Shown here: positions 43,575 to 54,537 of the stretch, piece by piece
Numbering within the stretch: position 1 is the stretch's first letter
Layout of the letters: each line of letters opens with the position of its first letter
Assembly (NCBI GenBank): GCA_932521025.1
Contig: OW051470.1
Coordinates: 8,108,501 to 8,172,500, forward strand
Direction of reading: 5' to 3'
Origin: Oscheius onirici
Taxonomy: Eukaryota > Nematoda > Chromadorea > Rhabditida > Rhabditidae
Length of the DNA: 64,000 nt
Notes under the pieces: generated by a model
Told to the model about the DNA's origin: nothing
Databases searched by the model: none
Seen by the model: the letters and a program-made list of their open reading frames with translations, nothing else
Made by a program: the position numbers and the translations under genes

Positions 43575-44620
43575 ATGTATGGGCAGTTCCTGCGAACAAG
43601 ATCTCCATTCTCGATTAGCGCCTGTCGACTAGCAGCACAAAGTCCAAATATTGACCACTATGCCGTACTAGGAATCAAGCCGGAAGCCTCTATAAAGGTT
43701 TTTGACCCGAAAAAAATTATGAAAAATATTTTCAGGAAGTAAAAACAGCCTACTACAAGCTCTCGAAACAGCATCACCCTGACACAAACCCGGAAAATAA
43801 GGATGACGCTGCGAGGAAGTTTCACGAGGTTTGTGAGACTTGTTTTATTCCATTTCCCATCAATTTGTTTTATGTAGAGTAGCTGACTTTGCTACAATTC
43901 CGCTCGAATTCAACGTAAAGCAGACATTTTAGGTAGCCAAGGCGTACGAAGTTCTCGGCTCCGACGAACAACGTCGACTGTACGATATGTCAAGAATAAG
44001 AATGTCTCCAGATTTGAGGTAGCCATATTTTCTCGCTAAAAATATTAGATGTTCAGTCAAAACAGCGTTAGAAGGCCAGGAACGTCTCGAGAAAAGCAAT
44101 ATACGGACATTGACATCGAATACAAGACATTTGAGCAGTTCCAAAGAAGTACAAGGCGAAGACGACAATTCCACTCGCATTTCGAGATGCCCGACGAATT
44201 TTATGCGGAATTTGGAGCCAATAAGGGCTCGAGAGTGTTCAAGAGCGAGTATGAGAAAGTTACAGAAAAAGTAAGTAGTTTTTTCGTGCTGGTAATGTAG
44301 GGTTTGAAAATGAATTATGCCGTATTCGTAGACAAACATATTTGTACTTTATCGCCAGAACTATATGCAGTCTACAAATACCCTGTCTTCAGGCCCACGC
44401 AATGTACAAAGACAGCCGAGCCGCGCGTCGAGAATACGAGGAACTCCAGCGAGAAGTGCAGCGAAAGAACGAGGAACAGCAGAAAAAGTACCCAATTCCG
44501 ACATTTGAGCAGCTAATTCAAGAGAAGAAACAAAAAGAAGCCAAGGAACAGAAGACATACCTCGCAGGCCTGCTCAGTGTTTGCAGCTTTGCCATGTTAT
44601 TCTTCCTACTCCAAAAATAG
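43575..44620 (+). CDS. J-domain co-chaperone with C-terminal membrane anchor (DNAJC30/DNJ-18-like)
   Basis: Five exons (43575-43697, 43736-43828, 43933-44018, 44057-44270, 44393-44620) give 247 residues. An N-terminal presequence (MYGQFLRTRSPFSISACRL) suggests mitochondria. The J domain (about 26-95) has YAVLGIKPEAS, KLSKQHHPDTNPE with the essential HPD, and AYEVLGSDEQRRLYD. A basic/aromatic middle contains FHSHFEMPDEFYAEFG. The tail is a charged helix and then a hydrophobic segment (LAGLLSVCSFAMLFFLL) one residue from the end, a tail anchor. The size, single C-terminal membrane span and mitochondrial presequence resemble DNAJC30. The ATG follows AACTTCAG, a possible trans-splice acceptor; upstream frame-open sequence lacks an ATG. 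The next gene starts 140 bp downstream on the same strand. Confidence 0.85.
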
Positions 44621-44760
44621 ACATTTTTTTCACATAAAGAGCCAAATAAAGATTTTTAGTAGTTCCATTGTTAGCCGGTGCAGCTGGGAGCAAAGGCTGG
44701 TCAAATACTAGTCTCCGGGGACTATAAATGCCAATTTTGAGCAAAGGACCGTAATTAGTG

Positions 44761-47700
44761 ATGTTTTTAGTCATTTTTCTCTTCCCGTTCATTTTTGGAG
44801 CCGTTTTGGACAGAAAAACAGCCGTAACAAAATCGAAAGTCGAGAATTTCATCAAGTTCGAGTACATTTTTGGAGGAGGAAAGCCTCGAATCAAGCCAAT
44901 TGGTAAGTCGGCCAAAAGGGAAAGAATCGCCAACTTGTACAGTCTGGCCCAATGGTGCACATCAGTGGCCACAAAGCCAGAGGTCGGGGGGTCGATCCCC
45001 AGCGCACAGACACCCTGTACGAGTCTCAAATTGACTCAACGGGCCTGAAATACCTGCGCGAAAACAAACTGGGGATTTTTACGTATGTTGGCTGCGCACC
45101 GTGGTCGACATCCCGGATCCCCGGGACAGTTTCTTTTTTCATTTTTAGACCAAGAAGTTAATGTGTTTAGAGTCTTTTCGTAGAAAACGACGCGAGAACG
45201 TTTGTAGTCAAAAAACCGCTGCTTGACTGCCGTTTCATGAATCCAAACCTCGGCTGTACAACCTAGTGATGTTTTGGAAAGTTGTAGATCAGGTCAAGGA
45301 CTACAACTTTACAAAACTTGATTAGCTAGGAAATACCTACTGTGGCCAGTAAAGTGGAAGCGCGGAAGTAGACTGGAATTTAGTAAAGATTTCTAGATTT
45401 GTGAGATTACTCTTGGTAATCCTTCTTTCATAACCTCAGTTGGGACGTCCGGATCTTTCCATTTGAACGTCAACTCAGACTGTAAGTTCTAGTCAGTCTC
45501 TTGACTCTCACTGGGCGAGTTTTGTTGTAGTTCTTCAGTCAGAGTACAGTAGCCCTTCCCCAACCGTCCTTCTCAAACAAACTGATATTCCATCTTTCTT
45601 CTATTATTTCTTTCATATACTCTAGCATAGGTTGCTACGAAATAAAGGCAATTTCGGAACTTAAACGTCTTACACGATCTGGCCCCTCGGATTATTCTTT
45701 AGAACTCTGGCGATGAAAGGGAGAAACGTTACTTTTTTATACTCCAACATTAGTCCTTTCAGCAGTATAAGTGGGTCAATAAAGTGAAACTTTTGAAAAC
45801 TTTGTGACAAACATTGTGCTTTGTTTATGGACCAGAGTAACAGACATCAAGGGTTCAGAATCGCTTCGAAACTTACTGACTGTCTGTAACCAGTATTGTG
45901 TCTTACTAGTTGTAGAGGCTGTCTTATTGTGGCTAGTTATCTCACAACACACCGCCTACCCTGTTGCATATGATGTGGCTTTCCTAAAACATGATATTCA
46001 GTCCAAACTGAACCGTAGTATGGATTAGTAGTTCTCCTGCGATGGCGAAATTATTGTTATCATCTTTTACCGTCCCTGGAAAGATATAAAAAGGAAGGGA
46101 ATCGGCACTGTTACAGTCTAACTGTCATCAACTGCCTATACTTCCAGCAACATTCCAAAATCAAAAATACCCAAACGTCCAGCTCGAAATACTAATTTTA
46201 GGCTGTGTTCCCTCAAACACCGAAACTGGCCAAGTTCTTCGCATCGGTGACCGGTTCAATGACCAAGATTTTGTCTTTTCTTGTAAGCAAGACGAGCACG
46301 GAGTTCTTTCCTACGACGCCGTTGGTACTTTTCCAATTTTTTGGTTCCGTTATACCCATTCTTCCAGCCTGTATCGATGGTCAAGGCAAGGAGATGTCCA
46401 TTGGAGAGACGCGAAGACTCTCCAATGGTACCGTAATCCTGAAGTGTAACATGTTTGGCGGCAGTTTGAAAAAAATTGTCGAGAAAGCAGCTGGCTGTTA
46501 TTTCAACGAGACGATTTATGGACAGGACGAGCAGTGGATCGAGTCATTTTCAAAGGAACAGGGACTCTTGTCCGGGAAGCTGATGCAATGTTTTAGACCT
46601 CACTATTCGTATTATGAAAATCATCTTATTGGTAGGAAAGGCGGAAAGAAAGAAAAATAAAATCCTCAGGATGTGCAATTGGGAAGACTGGAATCTGGAT
46701 AGGAGACTATGCACAGCTGTCGGACAAGAGCTTCGTGAGGTGTATCGAAGAAACGGCTGGAACAGTGGCTCTGAAGGAGGCTTCGGTTGAAGGTAAGGGT
46801 TGCTTGATGATATGAGGAGTGAGAGAGTGACAAAACAAACAAAAGTTGAACTTCCTTCTGAGATGTTCTGACAGTTTTTAGCTGAAAACTAGGGTAAATG
46901 GAGAGCATCCGCTTGTCTGGAAACCATCGGGAAGGGAGAAAATGAGCATTAGAGAGTCTTCCCAATTGAAAGTCAGCTGATTACCTTTTCAATCAGGCGT
47001 ATTGTCTTTCTGATCGGCCTCACTCATATTATGTCCACTCTCTCACAATCCTGTCAAATCGACTCTCTGTTTAATGTTTCTCTCTCCTCCTTTCTCGGCC
47101 TGATAACAATGTAGAGAGAACCATTCCAGAGAGTCAACGGTATAGAGAGAAGATCTAAACTATTGACATGTCTGTGATTGACTCTGTTTGTTTGTCCTCA
47201 CCAGGGATGGGCAATCGCTCGCGCTCGCACGCGAACAGAAAATCTCGAAATGGTCGCGATCCCGCGGTCACAAAAATTGGCTGATCGCCCATCCCTGGTC
47301 CTCACCTAAAGAAGTTGCTGTATGCATTAGAGGGCGGAGCAGTCGACCCGGTGTTCCAACTGTAGGCCTTACTGCCACACCAACCGTGGATAGAGAGAGA
47401 AAGACAAGAAGATAATCTGATAGCCAACCCACACATGTCAACCCCAGACGCCTGAGATCTGTTACTCGAGGCAGTATAATGACAAAGTGCTCGGTTTAAG
47501 TATATTGAGAACATGATTCGTTATTCGTTGAGAAGTTCATAAAGGAGTTCAAATCTCATTCCCTGCTCAAAGGCTGTAAATTGGAATAGCGGTAAGTGAG
47601 GGAAGCCGGTACTAACACAAGCTCTTGACCCCGTCTCCTCGAGGCGTGATATTCTATCATCAGGTCTGCCCAGAGAATTTATCTTTTGCTACATTGTTTT

Positions 47701-49321
47701 GAGCATAAAACGATTGTTTTCCTACTTTTGAGGATGGAAAAAACTCGAAATATGGTCAGAATGAGACTATTAGGGAAGAAACACAGTAAGGGGAGCCGAC
47801 GTGGCTCGTGACAGGATAGGTAGGGGAGAGTGTGACTTGAAAGTTGAGAGACGGGAACAGAAGACTGCGACCCTCTGAATAAGATTGCTTGTTTTCCTTG
47901 TGAGTACTGACTCCCTTTATTTTCTTTGTCTCAATCTGGACTAGCCCGTTTCCGTCTCTGAATTTGTCTGTCCTATCTCCTTGTTTGATATATATTAACA
48001 AGGTTTGCAACGCCCTTCCAGGGGCTAATGTTAGGGGTTCCTTGTCTTCCGTTTTACTCCGCTCTGTCACAGAGCCTCAGCCCTAGTTCCTTCTCCAATT
48101 ATCACTCTGTGTTCCAGTCACACAGTCCCAGTAAGAAACTACCAAAGTAGTAAGAACCCTTCGCGCACTTGCTTTACCAGTCATGACTTGTTAATAACTA
48201 ATTGTGCGCATAAATCCCTCCACTTTTATTGCCAATTGAAGCTTCCGACAGACACACACACTAACACACACAGACCTGAGAGCAATCTCTCTACTACTAA
48301 AGCGCAATGGTGTCTGTGGTGGACTCTGTGTGTTTGTTTGTTTCTCCGGGACCTCAAACTTTGGTGTATTGTTAAGAGTCGCCGCTGTTACCCAGACGAC
48401 CCGGGTTCGACTCCCCTCCTCGCCAAATATTTTTGCTAAATTGTTTTGAGTAGGAAATAGAGTCAGGGTAACCGGTAGGGGATTTGAGAAGGGATCAGAA
48501 AAGATCGGTTGACTGGGGAAGGGATCGGAAGTAAAGAAGAAAACACAAGTAAAAAAGCCGCAGACAGGCGGCGAAGCCGGCTGGTCTAAACTATCTAAAG
48601 CGCAATGGTGTCTGTCGTGGACTTTGTTTGGATGTGTTTATTTGTTTGTCCATGGCCACGAGACAAGTCAGAAATTTGTCAGTTTTGAACTTGCAATAGT
48701 AACGAGTTAAGCGACGATAGGTTTTGTCAAACGTCAAGTTGGGTGGGAATTCAGAACATAGGAAGATTGTTTTGTATACTTGAGCGCCACATGCGCCAGG
48801 TATCTCTTCTGTTCCCTTCCCCAGTCAACCGACCTCTTCTGATCCCTTCACCAGTCAACCGATCCCTTCACCAAAATTTCGTGGCCACGGACAAACAACA
48901 GACAAACAAACAAACAGAGTCAGCCACAGACACCATTACACTTTAATATTAAAGATAGAACCAACGATCCGTTGTCTCTCGTTCAAAATTGGCTTTGAAT
49001 TTGAATCAATTTCGGTCCCTGGCGCAGTTACAGACAGTTTCCGGTCACTTTCAAAACCAAACTTTTTTAGAACTTGGGTGTGAGCTGGACAACAGCACAT
49101 TCACTCACGGACAAGAATGGGATGACGCTGAGAAGGCTGCTCGTCTTCATTGCAGTTTCGGAAATGTTCTAAAGACTGGATGTCTTCTGAACGGTCATTT
49201 TTCTCAGATTGGACAAGAAGTCCAGCTTTCCAATGGCTGCATCTTCCTCTGTCATCCCCAGAGTAACGCCTATTTTTGTGAGAAGAAATTTGGTGATTTT
49301 GCGGTCGTCGACGGTTCATAA
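44761..49321 (+). CDS. Secreted protein with MIG-18-like fibronectin type I repeats
   Basis: Five exons (44761-44902, 46202-46324, 46368-46631, 46670-46792, 49071-49321) give 300 residues, all junctions of the same phase. The first exon encodes a signal peptide (MFLVIFLFPFIFGAVL). The rest is Cys-rich modules of about 40-45 residues, each with the pattern of a Cys near the start, a G-Q/G-K turn, an aromatic and C near the end: CVPSNTETGQVLRIGDRF, CIDGQGKEMSIGETRRL, CAIGKTGIWIGDYAQL, CLLNGHFSQIGQEVQL. These resemble the fibronectin type I-like repeats of C. elegans MIG-18-related secreted proteins. Introns 1 (1.3 kb) and 4 (2.3 kb) are filled with repeats. AATAAA lies at about 49382. Uniform phase suggests growth by exon duplication. 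Function unknown; extracellular matrix is inferred. Confidence 0.8.
44945..45000 (+). repeat. tRNA-like remnant with A and B boxes
   Basis: TGGCCCAATGG fits the A-box consensus exactly, and GGGGTCGATCCCC, about 30 nt on, is a near B box. Acceptor and anticodon arms do not fold. It lies within intron 1 of the fibronectin-I-like gene, probably a SINE-type fragment. Confidence 0.35.
47202..47297. mobile_element. 96-bp hAT-like MITE with perfect 8-bp target duplication
   Basis: Inverted ends CAGGGATGGGC and GCCCATCCCTG are exact over 11 bp. The flanks are identical: GTCCTCAC at 47194-47201 and 47298-47305. The interior is rich in TCGCG words. It lies in intron 4 of the fibronectin-I-like gene. 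The intact duplication and perfect ends imply a recent insertion. Confidence 0.88.
48290..48960. repeat. Compound foldback repeat (AAAGCGCAATGGTGTCTGT family)
   Basis: TAAAGCGCAATGGTGTCTGT occurs at about 48297 and 48595. Its complement closes the block at about 48920-48955 after a run of GTTTGTTT words. A second inverted pair, GATCGGTTGACTGGGGAAGG at about 48503 against CCCCAGTCAACCGACCTCTT near 48820, nests within. CCCGGGTTCGACTCCCC near 48400 is a Pol III B-box-like piece. Probably nested copies of a MITE/SINE-like element. Confidence 0.6.
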
Positions 49322-49757
49322 GTCATGTTTTTCGTCCATTACTGTCTGTAAACAGGAGAAAGCCGAATGAATGCGTTTTTGAATAAAAGTTTCCTTTCCG
49401 TTATCTTCTTTGAAACAAGAAGTTGAAGAGTTTGGCCTTTTGTGGGTGGAAAAGTCAGTTCGACGACTGTATATCACCTTGTTATGTGTCTGCTGTTATG
49501 GAAAGAATATTTTTATTCATGAAAACTAGAAGTTTGTGAACAACAATAAGGAATACTAGTAAGTTGTAAAAAAAAAACCTTCTAATCCACGATGTTCAAA
49601 TTGGCGCGCGCGGGTGATTTAGGGTCGGCTACCGTAACCTCATACCCGCGAACTTGACCATTTTTGGCAGTTTTCTTGTCTATTTTTAATCTATTTTTGT
49701 CGTAATTCATTGCAGTTTATTTCAGTTTTATCTTCTCGTCGCTCCAACGCTTCCAAC

Positions 49758-49811
49758 ATGGGAAAGGAGAAGCTCCACATCAACATCGTCGTCATCGGAC
49801 ACGTTGACTCT
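49758..49811 (+). pseudogene. eEF1A 5' fragment (first 18 codons)
   Basis: ATGGGAAAGGAGAAGCTCCA opens MGKEKLHINIVVIGHVDS, the invariant eEF1A N-terminus up to the G1 GTP-binding loop. The sequence then breaks into unrelated TTTTATTTTACTC with no splice donor, so the GKST loop is missing. The upstream 150 bp with TTTCAG-like words and pyrimidines may be copied 5' flank. It is a truncated duplicate and cannot make a functional factor. Confidence 0.8.
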
Positions 49812-50549
49812 TTTATTTTACTCTTACTCTTTTATTATTTTTGTTCGGGGCTTCATATGCTTGTGACAAGTTAGAGTGGAACGAGATAGCCGAAGTTAGA
49901 TTGCATTTGTAAATACATTTGGGAAGTTGCAGGATGTTAGAATTGCATAACAATTGAGTTTTGATGGGGAACTAATTATAAGACTGTGGCGATGAGAAAA
50001 GTCTAACTTTTGCCCTGGAAGAGCGCTGCCAACAAATGCCGAATACCAGTTCGTTCTGAAACGTTGCGGAGAAAATCTAAATACTAAAAGGTAAAAGTAA
50101 CTGCAAACCGTAACGAGCGGAAAAAGCCATCATACTCGGCTGGTATCAGTGGCTGACTCTGTCTGTGTCTGTTTGTCCATAGCCACGAAAAAGTCAAGAG
50201 TTATAGCAAGTTCCTTTTGAACTTGGAGTTTTAGACTTTGCTTCTATTGTGTTAGGGTCAGGTAGAAAGCCGTCATATACCGCTGGGAGTATTTATGGGA
50301 CGGGAAGAACCTGAGAACAGTGGAACAGATTGTCAGACTTCGCAAAAAAATGGAACTCTGCCTCTAGCCCTGATAAGGGCGTTGATACTCTTGTCATTCT
50401 ATAAGTTTACTCAACATCACAACAATTAAAATTTAATCTCAGACCTGTAAAATGCGTGTAATTTTTTTATCAGTGCAGGCGCTAAGGTAAAGCTAACTTC
50501 AAACCATAACGGGCGGCAAAAGACATTATAGTCGGCTGGTATTCCTCAA

Positions 50550-50876
50550 ATGTCATTTAAGGCAGATCCTCCTCTTCTCGAAAGAAAGACTCCATTTGCA
50601 AGCAACGGCGCTTACCAGATTCTGGATCCCAGTTCAATGTTTCCATTTTCATTCACAACAAATGCTTGGAACGGAAAGTCCCTCAGCAGTATGTTCAACA
50701 AGATGAAATGGCCTTTTGCGAAGTTCGGGTTTGACTGGAAGCCGTATATGGGAAAGAGCATTGCGAGCAACATTGTGAACAAGAAGGCCTGGCATAGACA
50801 ATCAACTGCTGGTCTTTTCTGGAAGGTTTCGACGAAACTGAACAACTGGTTCGGATTTCATACTATACTTATTTAA
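50550..50876 (+). CDS. Hypothetical 108-residue frame
   Basis: Starts MSFKADPPLLERKTPFASNG and is rich in Trp, Lys, Phe and Asn (WNGKSLSSMFNKMKWPF), with no domain I recognise. A splice-acceptor-like TCATTTAAG lies just inside the start and a GGAAG-GTTTC donor-like site near 50825, so it may instead be one exon of a longer or decayed gene continuing towards 51350. The codon pattern is plausible but there is no other support. Confidence 0.25.
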   Translation: MSFKADPPLLERKTPFASNGAYQILDPSSMFPFSFTTNAWNGKSLSSMFNKMKWPFAKFGFDWKPYMGKSIASNIVNKKAWHRQSTAGLFWKVSTKLNNWFGFHTILI

Positions 50877-51646
50877 AACTTTATTCAGAGCAGCGAAGAC
50901 GTCTCCATATCCTACTTCTCTGAGACGCCCGGGGATTTGGAGAAACGCCTAGGATCATTCAAGCGTGTATCTCTGTATAGGCTGAATTTACTGGCACCTA
51001 TTATTAAAGTCGTAGAGGTATTTAATGGGCATTTGATTACTATATGGATTGTTCTAGAAATGGAGAGCAGGGAACAAGACAACCTTCTTCCGTGCTCACG
51101 ATACTCAGTCGAATTGATCACAGAAATTATTCGGCTTCCTACGTCTCGTCACTTTACTTCGGACAGTATTACAACAATACTCGTTGCCAATCCGGACAAT
51201 GTCTATCTTCTTCTGATTGTTTATACACACATTCCGGAGCATTCCTCCTTCTATATCCTTCCAAACATACGCACGTTGAGTGATCTCATTCTAATACCGA
51301 GAGTCTTATCCCCGTCCACTGGACTACTCTGGTTACAACGGAGATCCTGATACAACCCTTGATCCCAATGCTTTCTGTGATTTCCTTAATGTCTGTTATG
51401 CTTAACTTTTAATCCACACAGTCTATTTCTACCGAACACAAACACTGGAATAAAGTCGTATCATCCATACTTTGCCCCACACCAGACAGTGTATCAACTA
51501 AAACTCATCTATTTCCAACACCTTAACCTCAGTTCCTCTCACCTGCCTCGCATGTGTCCTCCCCTCTACAAGCCTATCCCCAGTAATCCCCTTATACCAT
51601 GGGTATAACTGCCAGCTTATAATAAAAAACTCGCAATCAGTGTTTG

Positions 51647-52062
51647 TATAGTCTTACCCAAGCTAGAGACTCTTATCCTTATCCTCCCTATTTTTTGGAC
51701 TATGGGGCAACGCTCTTTTAGGGCTAAAGAGTCACACTAAAATCTCCAGTTTTTCAAAACGAGAAGAAAACAGGCAAAGAACAAAAAAAGAAGAGGGGCG
51801 CAGTACATGTTTTTATTAGCTTGAAAAGCTAGTTCTTGCCGTACTTCGTCTTGAAGTTCCTTTCCAGTTCGTCAGCCCAGATGGTGACGGTGGGATCCTT
51901 GAGAGCCAGGGCGATGTAGAGGGAGACGCAGACGGCAATGTGGACGAACTGGGTCTCCTTCTGGACGGACGAGGTTCTCTGTTCGCGCAGTTGAATGAAC
52001 GAGTCGAGCAGATTGTGCTGCTTGCCCAGCGTGAAGATTCTGTAGAGTGATCAGGACCAGAG
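51647..52062 (-). pseudogene. Duplicated 3' end of the tyrosine phosphatase gene
   Basis: 51647-51760 repeats 38220-38335 almost exactly (TAGTCTTACCCAAGCTAGAG..., including the AACGCTCTTTTAGGGC run). 51830-52045 repeats the last 70 or so codons of the phosphatase at 38550-38760. A 9-bp deletion at about 52047 breaks the frame, and homology ends just after CAGAGT near 52062, before the catalytic loop. Same orientation as the source. Not functional as a phosphatase. Confidence 0.88.
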
Positions 52063-52640
52063 TGCCATGGACGATTTCTACCCGATACCTTCCATTCATT
52101 TTGCATTTGATGAGACATGCTCTCCTTTGTTTATGCTCTACGAGCACCGAACCTGTATCGATTACTCTTTTCCTCGACGCCTACTGGCAAAGGCAAAAAG
52201 ACAAGCCAAATAATAATTGAAAGGAATAAGAATCTGAAGTATTTCACTGGACTATTGTCATGTACACTTCTTCTACCAATCTCCTGAGAGTTGTAACAAC
52301 AGCCAGCTACAGTAGAATCTGTGCTTTGGAAAAACCCTCAATCCCGATGTAGAGAAAAACAGACAAGACAAGAACAAGAAGAGTTGCAAGTGTATCCTAC
52401 ATAAAAAAAAGGTCTACTGTCAGAGTGCCGAGGAAAATGAATCGAATTATTCCGCACTATCACTGCTGAGTTGCGGCGAGGCGAAGAAGAAGGCGAGAGG
52501 AAGAACAATAACAGGCTTGGAAACACGCCGCCGAGAAGAAAACTGTGACTAATAAAAGAACAAGAAGAAGAAAGATACACCAGAAGTGTTTTATTGTAGA
52601 GTTTTTTTGCAGCAAAAAGTCGTTTCCTCTTCTTCTTGGT

Positions 52641-54537
52641 CTAGTTGCTCTTGCTTGGACTCGTCCTGGCAGCCTCCTCGAGCAGTTTGCGCAGCTTACG
52701 AGCATCGGGTCGCTTGCTCGGATCGTGGTTCCAGGCCTTCTCCATGATTTCGGCCACACTGTCGGGCATAAGCTCAGGAGCATGCATTCGATAGCCTTCC
52801 TGCGTCCTGTTCTTGACCTGATTGGCCTTCCATTCGTCGTACGGCGTCCTGTACGGCACCTCGAACATCTCCCAGAGCATTACGCCAAAGGCATAAATGT
52901 CCGTGTTGTAGCGCGTTTCGGCATTCTTCCAGACCTCCGGAGCCAGCCAGCGCACGTTCATCGGCTTCGAGACGTCGACCTTGTAGATGGCAGTCGGACG
53001 ACACATTCCAAAGTCGGCCAGCTTGACCACACCGCGGTCCAGGAGACAGTTACGGGCCGCAATGTCACGATGCAGGTTTTCCTGAAGAAGCTATTTTTTT
53101 GACTCAGTTTTCTGTCTGTCTGTTCAATTTGTTACTGTGACTAGAAGATTCATATACCGTCATTTATGTCCCTTTGAACCCGCAAGTTTCTCTACCCATT
53201 TCCGTCTCCCCGGACCAGAAGATTCTGACCATAGCTGTCTGAGAGACTGACCATAGCTGTCTCCCTTTACTGAACTAATGCGAAACTCTGTCTGACTCCT
53301 GTTTTCTGCTATACTGTCGCTTTTCCATCTTCCGACGTCCTTCTCCCTATTGTCTCTTGTTATGGCCTGTACAAAAAGGAGAGGGATTACCGTAAGGTTT
53401 TAGCTCATTTCTTCGAGACCCACTTAGCATGCATACGTTGGATACTCAGCCAGCTAATTCGAAAGATACGCAGCGAGCTTTGAAATTTGTTGGCAGAGTA
53501 TCCGATGTTTATGTGCTAAGTGGATGTCGAAAAGAAGAACTAAAATCTTACGGTGATCCCTCTTCTTTTTGAACAGACCATAGTATATGTTCCTGTACTT
53601 ACTCATTCCGTCTCTTCTCCTCATTCCCTCGCTTGTGTTTGTACACTTCTCTGTTTCTCACTCTGGCCTTGTCCTGTTTACTACTTGATTCCGACGCTTC
53701 TTTTTGTTTCTGTATCTTTCTATCTGTCTCTGTCTTCCTAGCTGTTCGTCTCTTTTACTCATTGTCCTGGTTGATCACTAATTTCTTCCCCAGTAACAAG
53801 CGCTTCTTTCCCAGACCAACCTTGGAGTGCAGGTATTCGAGTCCAGCTGCAGCCTGAGCCGACCAGTCGATCCTCGTGGCCACCGACAGCTTTTTGTCCA
53901 GATGACGCAGTTTGTCCTCGACCGATCCGCCATCGCAGTACTCCATGATCAAGAGCCACGGCTTGCGATCGACGATGAATCCGTAGAAGCGGACGACGTT
54001 GCGATGATCGTAGTGCTGCATCACTCTGGCTTCCTTCATCATTTCAGCCAGTGCCTGATCGTCCGCCTCCTCCGAGTCAATCTTCTTGATGGCGACTGTC
54101 TGCAGCTCATTCTGACGCATCTTGCCCCGATAGACGGTCCCATAGGCTCCGCTGCCAATCTTCTTCTGGATCTTCACGTCCGCATGGTACATTTGGAACT
54201 TTCCGCGCGGGATGGCCTTCTTCAGCAGATGTCCCTTTTCCAGTGGCTCCGTCTGGAAGTGGCTGATCAGTCGCTCGATCGTCTCAAAGCTCTTGCCGTT
54301 GACTTTGAACTGGCCGCAGTCGCTCTTCTTCAGCTCGAATCTCTTGGTGGCTCGGGGACCGCGGACGGCGAGAAAGAGACGCGTCCGGTCCTTGGCGTAC
54401 GGCTTTAGCTGGAGCAGGTAGTCGCCTTCCGTCTTCAACACGGCATCCACATCCTGGTCCATCAAAGCTCCGTGGAAGTAGGGCAAAGTGGCCTCGTGCT
54501 GCTCCTCCCTCGCATCCGGCTTCTGCTGCACTGGCAT
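52641..54537 (-). CDS. SH2-domain non-receptor tyrosine kinase (nematode Fer/SPE-8 class)
   Basis: Two exons (53821-54537 and 52641-53081) give 385 residues: an SH2 domain (about 18-110) then a kinase domain (about 120-375), the compact SH2-kinase form lacking F-BAR that is expanded in nematodes. Kinase motifs: IGSGAYGTVYRG (P-loop), VAIKKID (Lys), EARVMQ (Glu), HRDIAARNCLL (catalytic loop), DFGMCR and NVRWLAPEVW, the last typical of tyrosine kinases. In the SH2 domain, the FLVRES strand reads YLLQLK, so the phosphotyrosine-binding Arg is replaced by Gln. The 739-bp intron contains a MITE (53361-53582). SPE-8 class kinases act in nematode sperm activation; this role is inferred. Confidence 0.9.
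53361..53582. mobile_element. TA-flanked foldback MITE, copy 3 (kinase intron)
   Basis: The arms, about 85 bp each, are inverted: TATGGCCTGTACAAAAAGGA... GGGATTACCGTAAG on the left and CTTACGGTGATCCC...CTTTTTGAACAGACCATA on the right. Internal parts (CCACTTAGCATGC against GTGCTAAGTGG) also pair, so the whole 222 bp folds back. Ends shared with 989-1153 and 3270-3486. Confidence 0.85.

Larger units (their letters stand above)
49322..51646. other. Intergenic with gene fragments and short repeats
   Basis: Holds the eEF1A fragment, repeated AACCGTAACGAGCGG / AACCATAACGGGCGG motifs at about 50105, 50260 and 50500, and the unrecognised frame at 50550-50876. From about 50880 to 51350 two overlapping frames stay open for 80-137 codons without a recognisable domain. 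The rest shows nothing I can support. Confidence 0.4.

Noticed and set aside
45804-46028. 74-codon hydrophobic frame as first exon of the fibronectin-I-like gene
   Set aside because: It ends in a stop with no donor in phase; the exon at 44761-44902 has a signal peptide and a donor in the required phase.
48395-48427. tRNA 3' half (GGGTTCGACTCC, ...CGCCA)
   Set aside because: No matching 5' acceptor or A box at the right distance; treated as part of a SINE/MITE-like compound repeat.
53827-54408. 193-codon frame antisense to the SH2-kinase
   Set aside because: Shadow of the kinase coding strand; no independent support.
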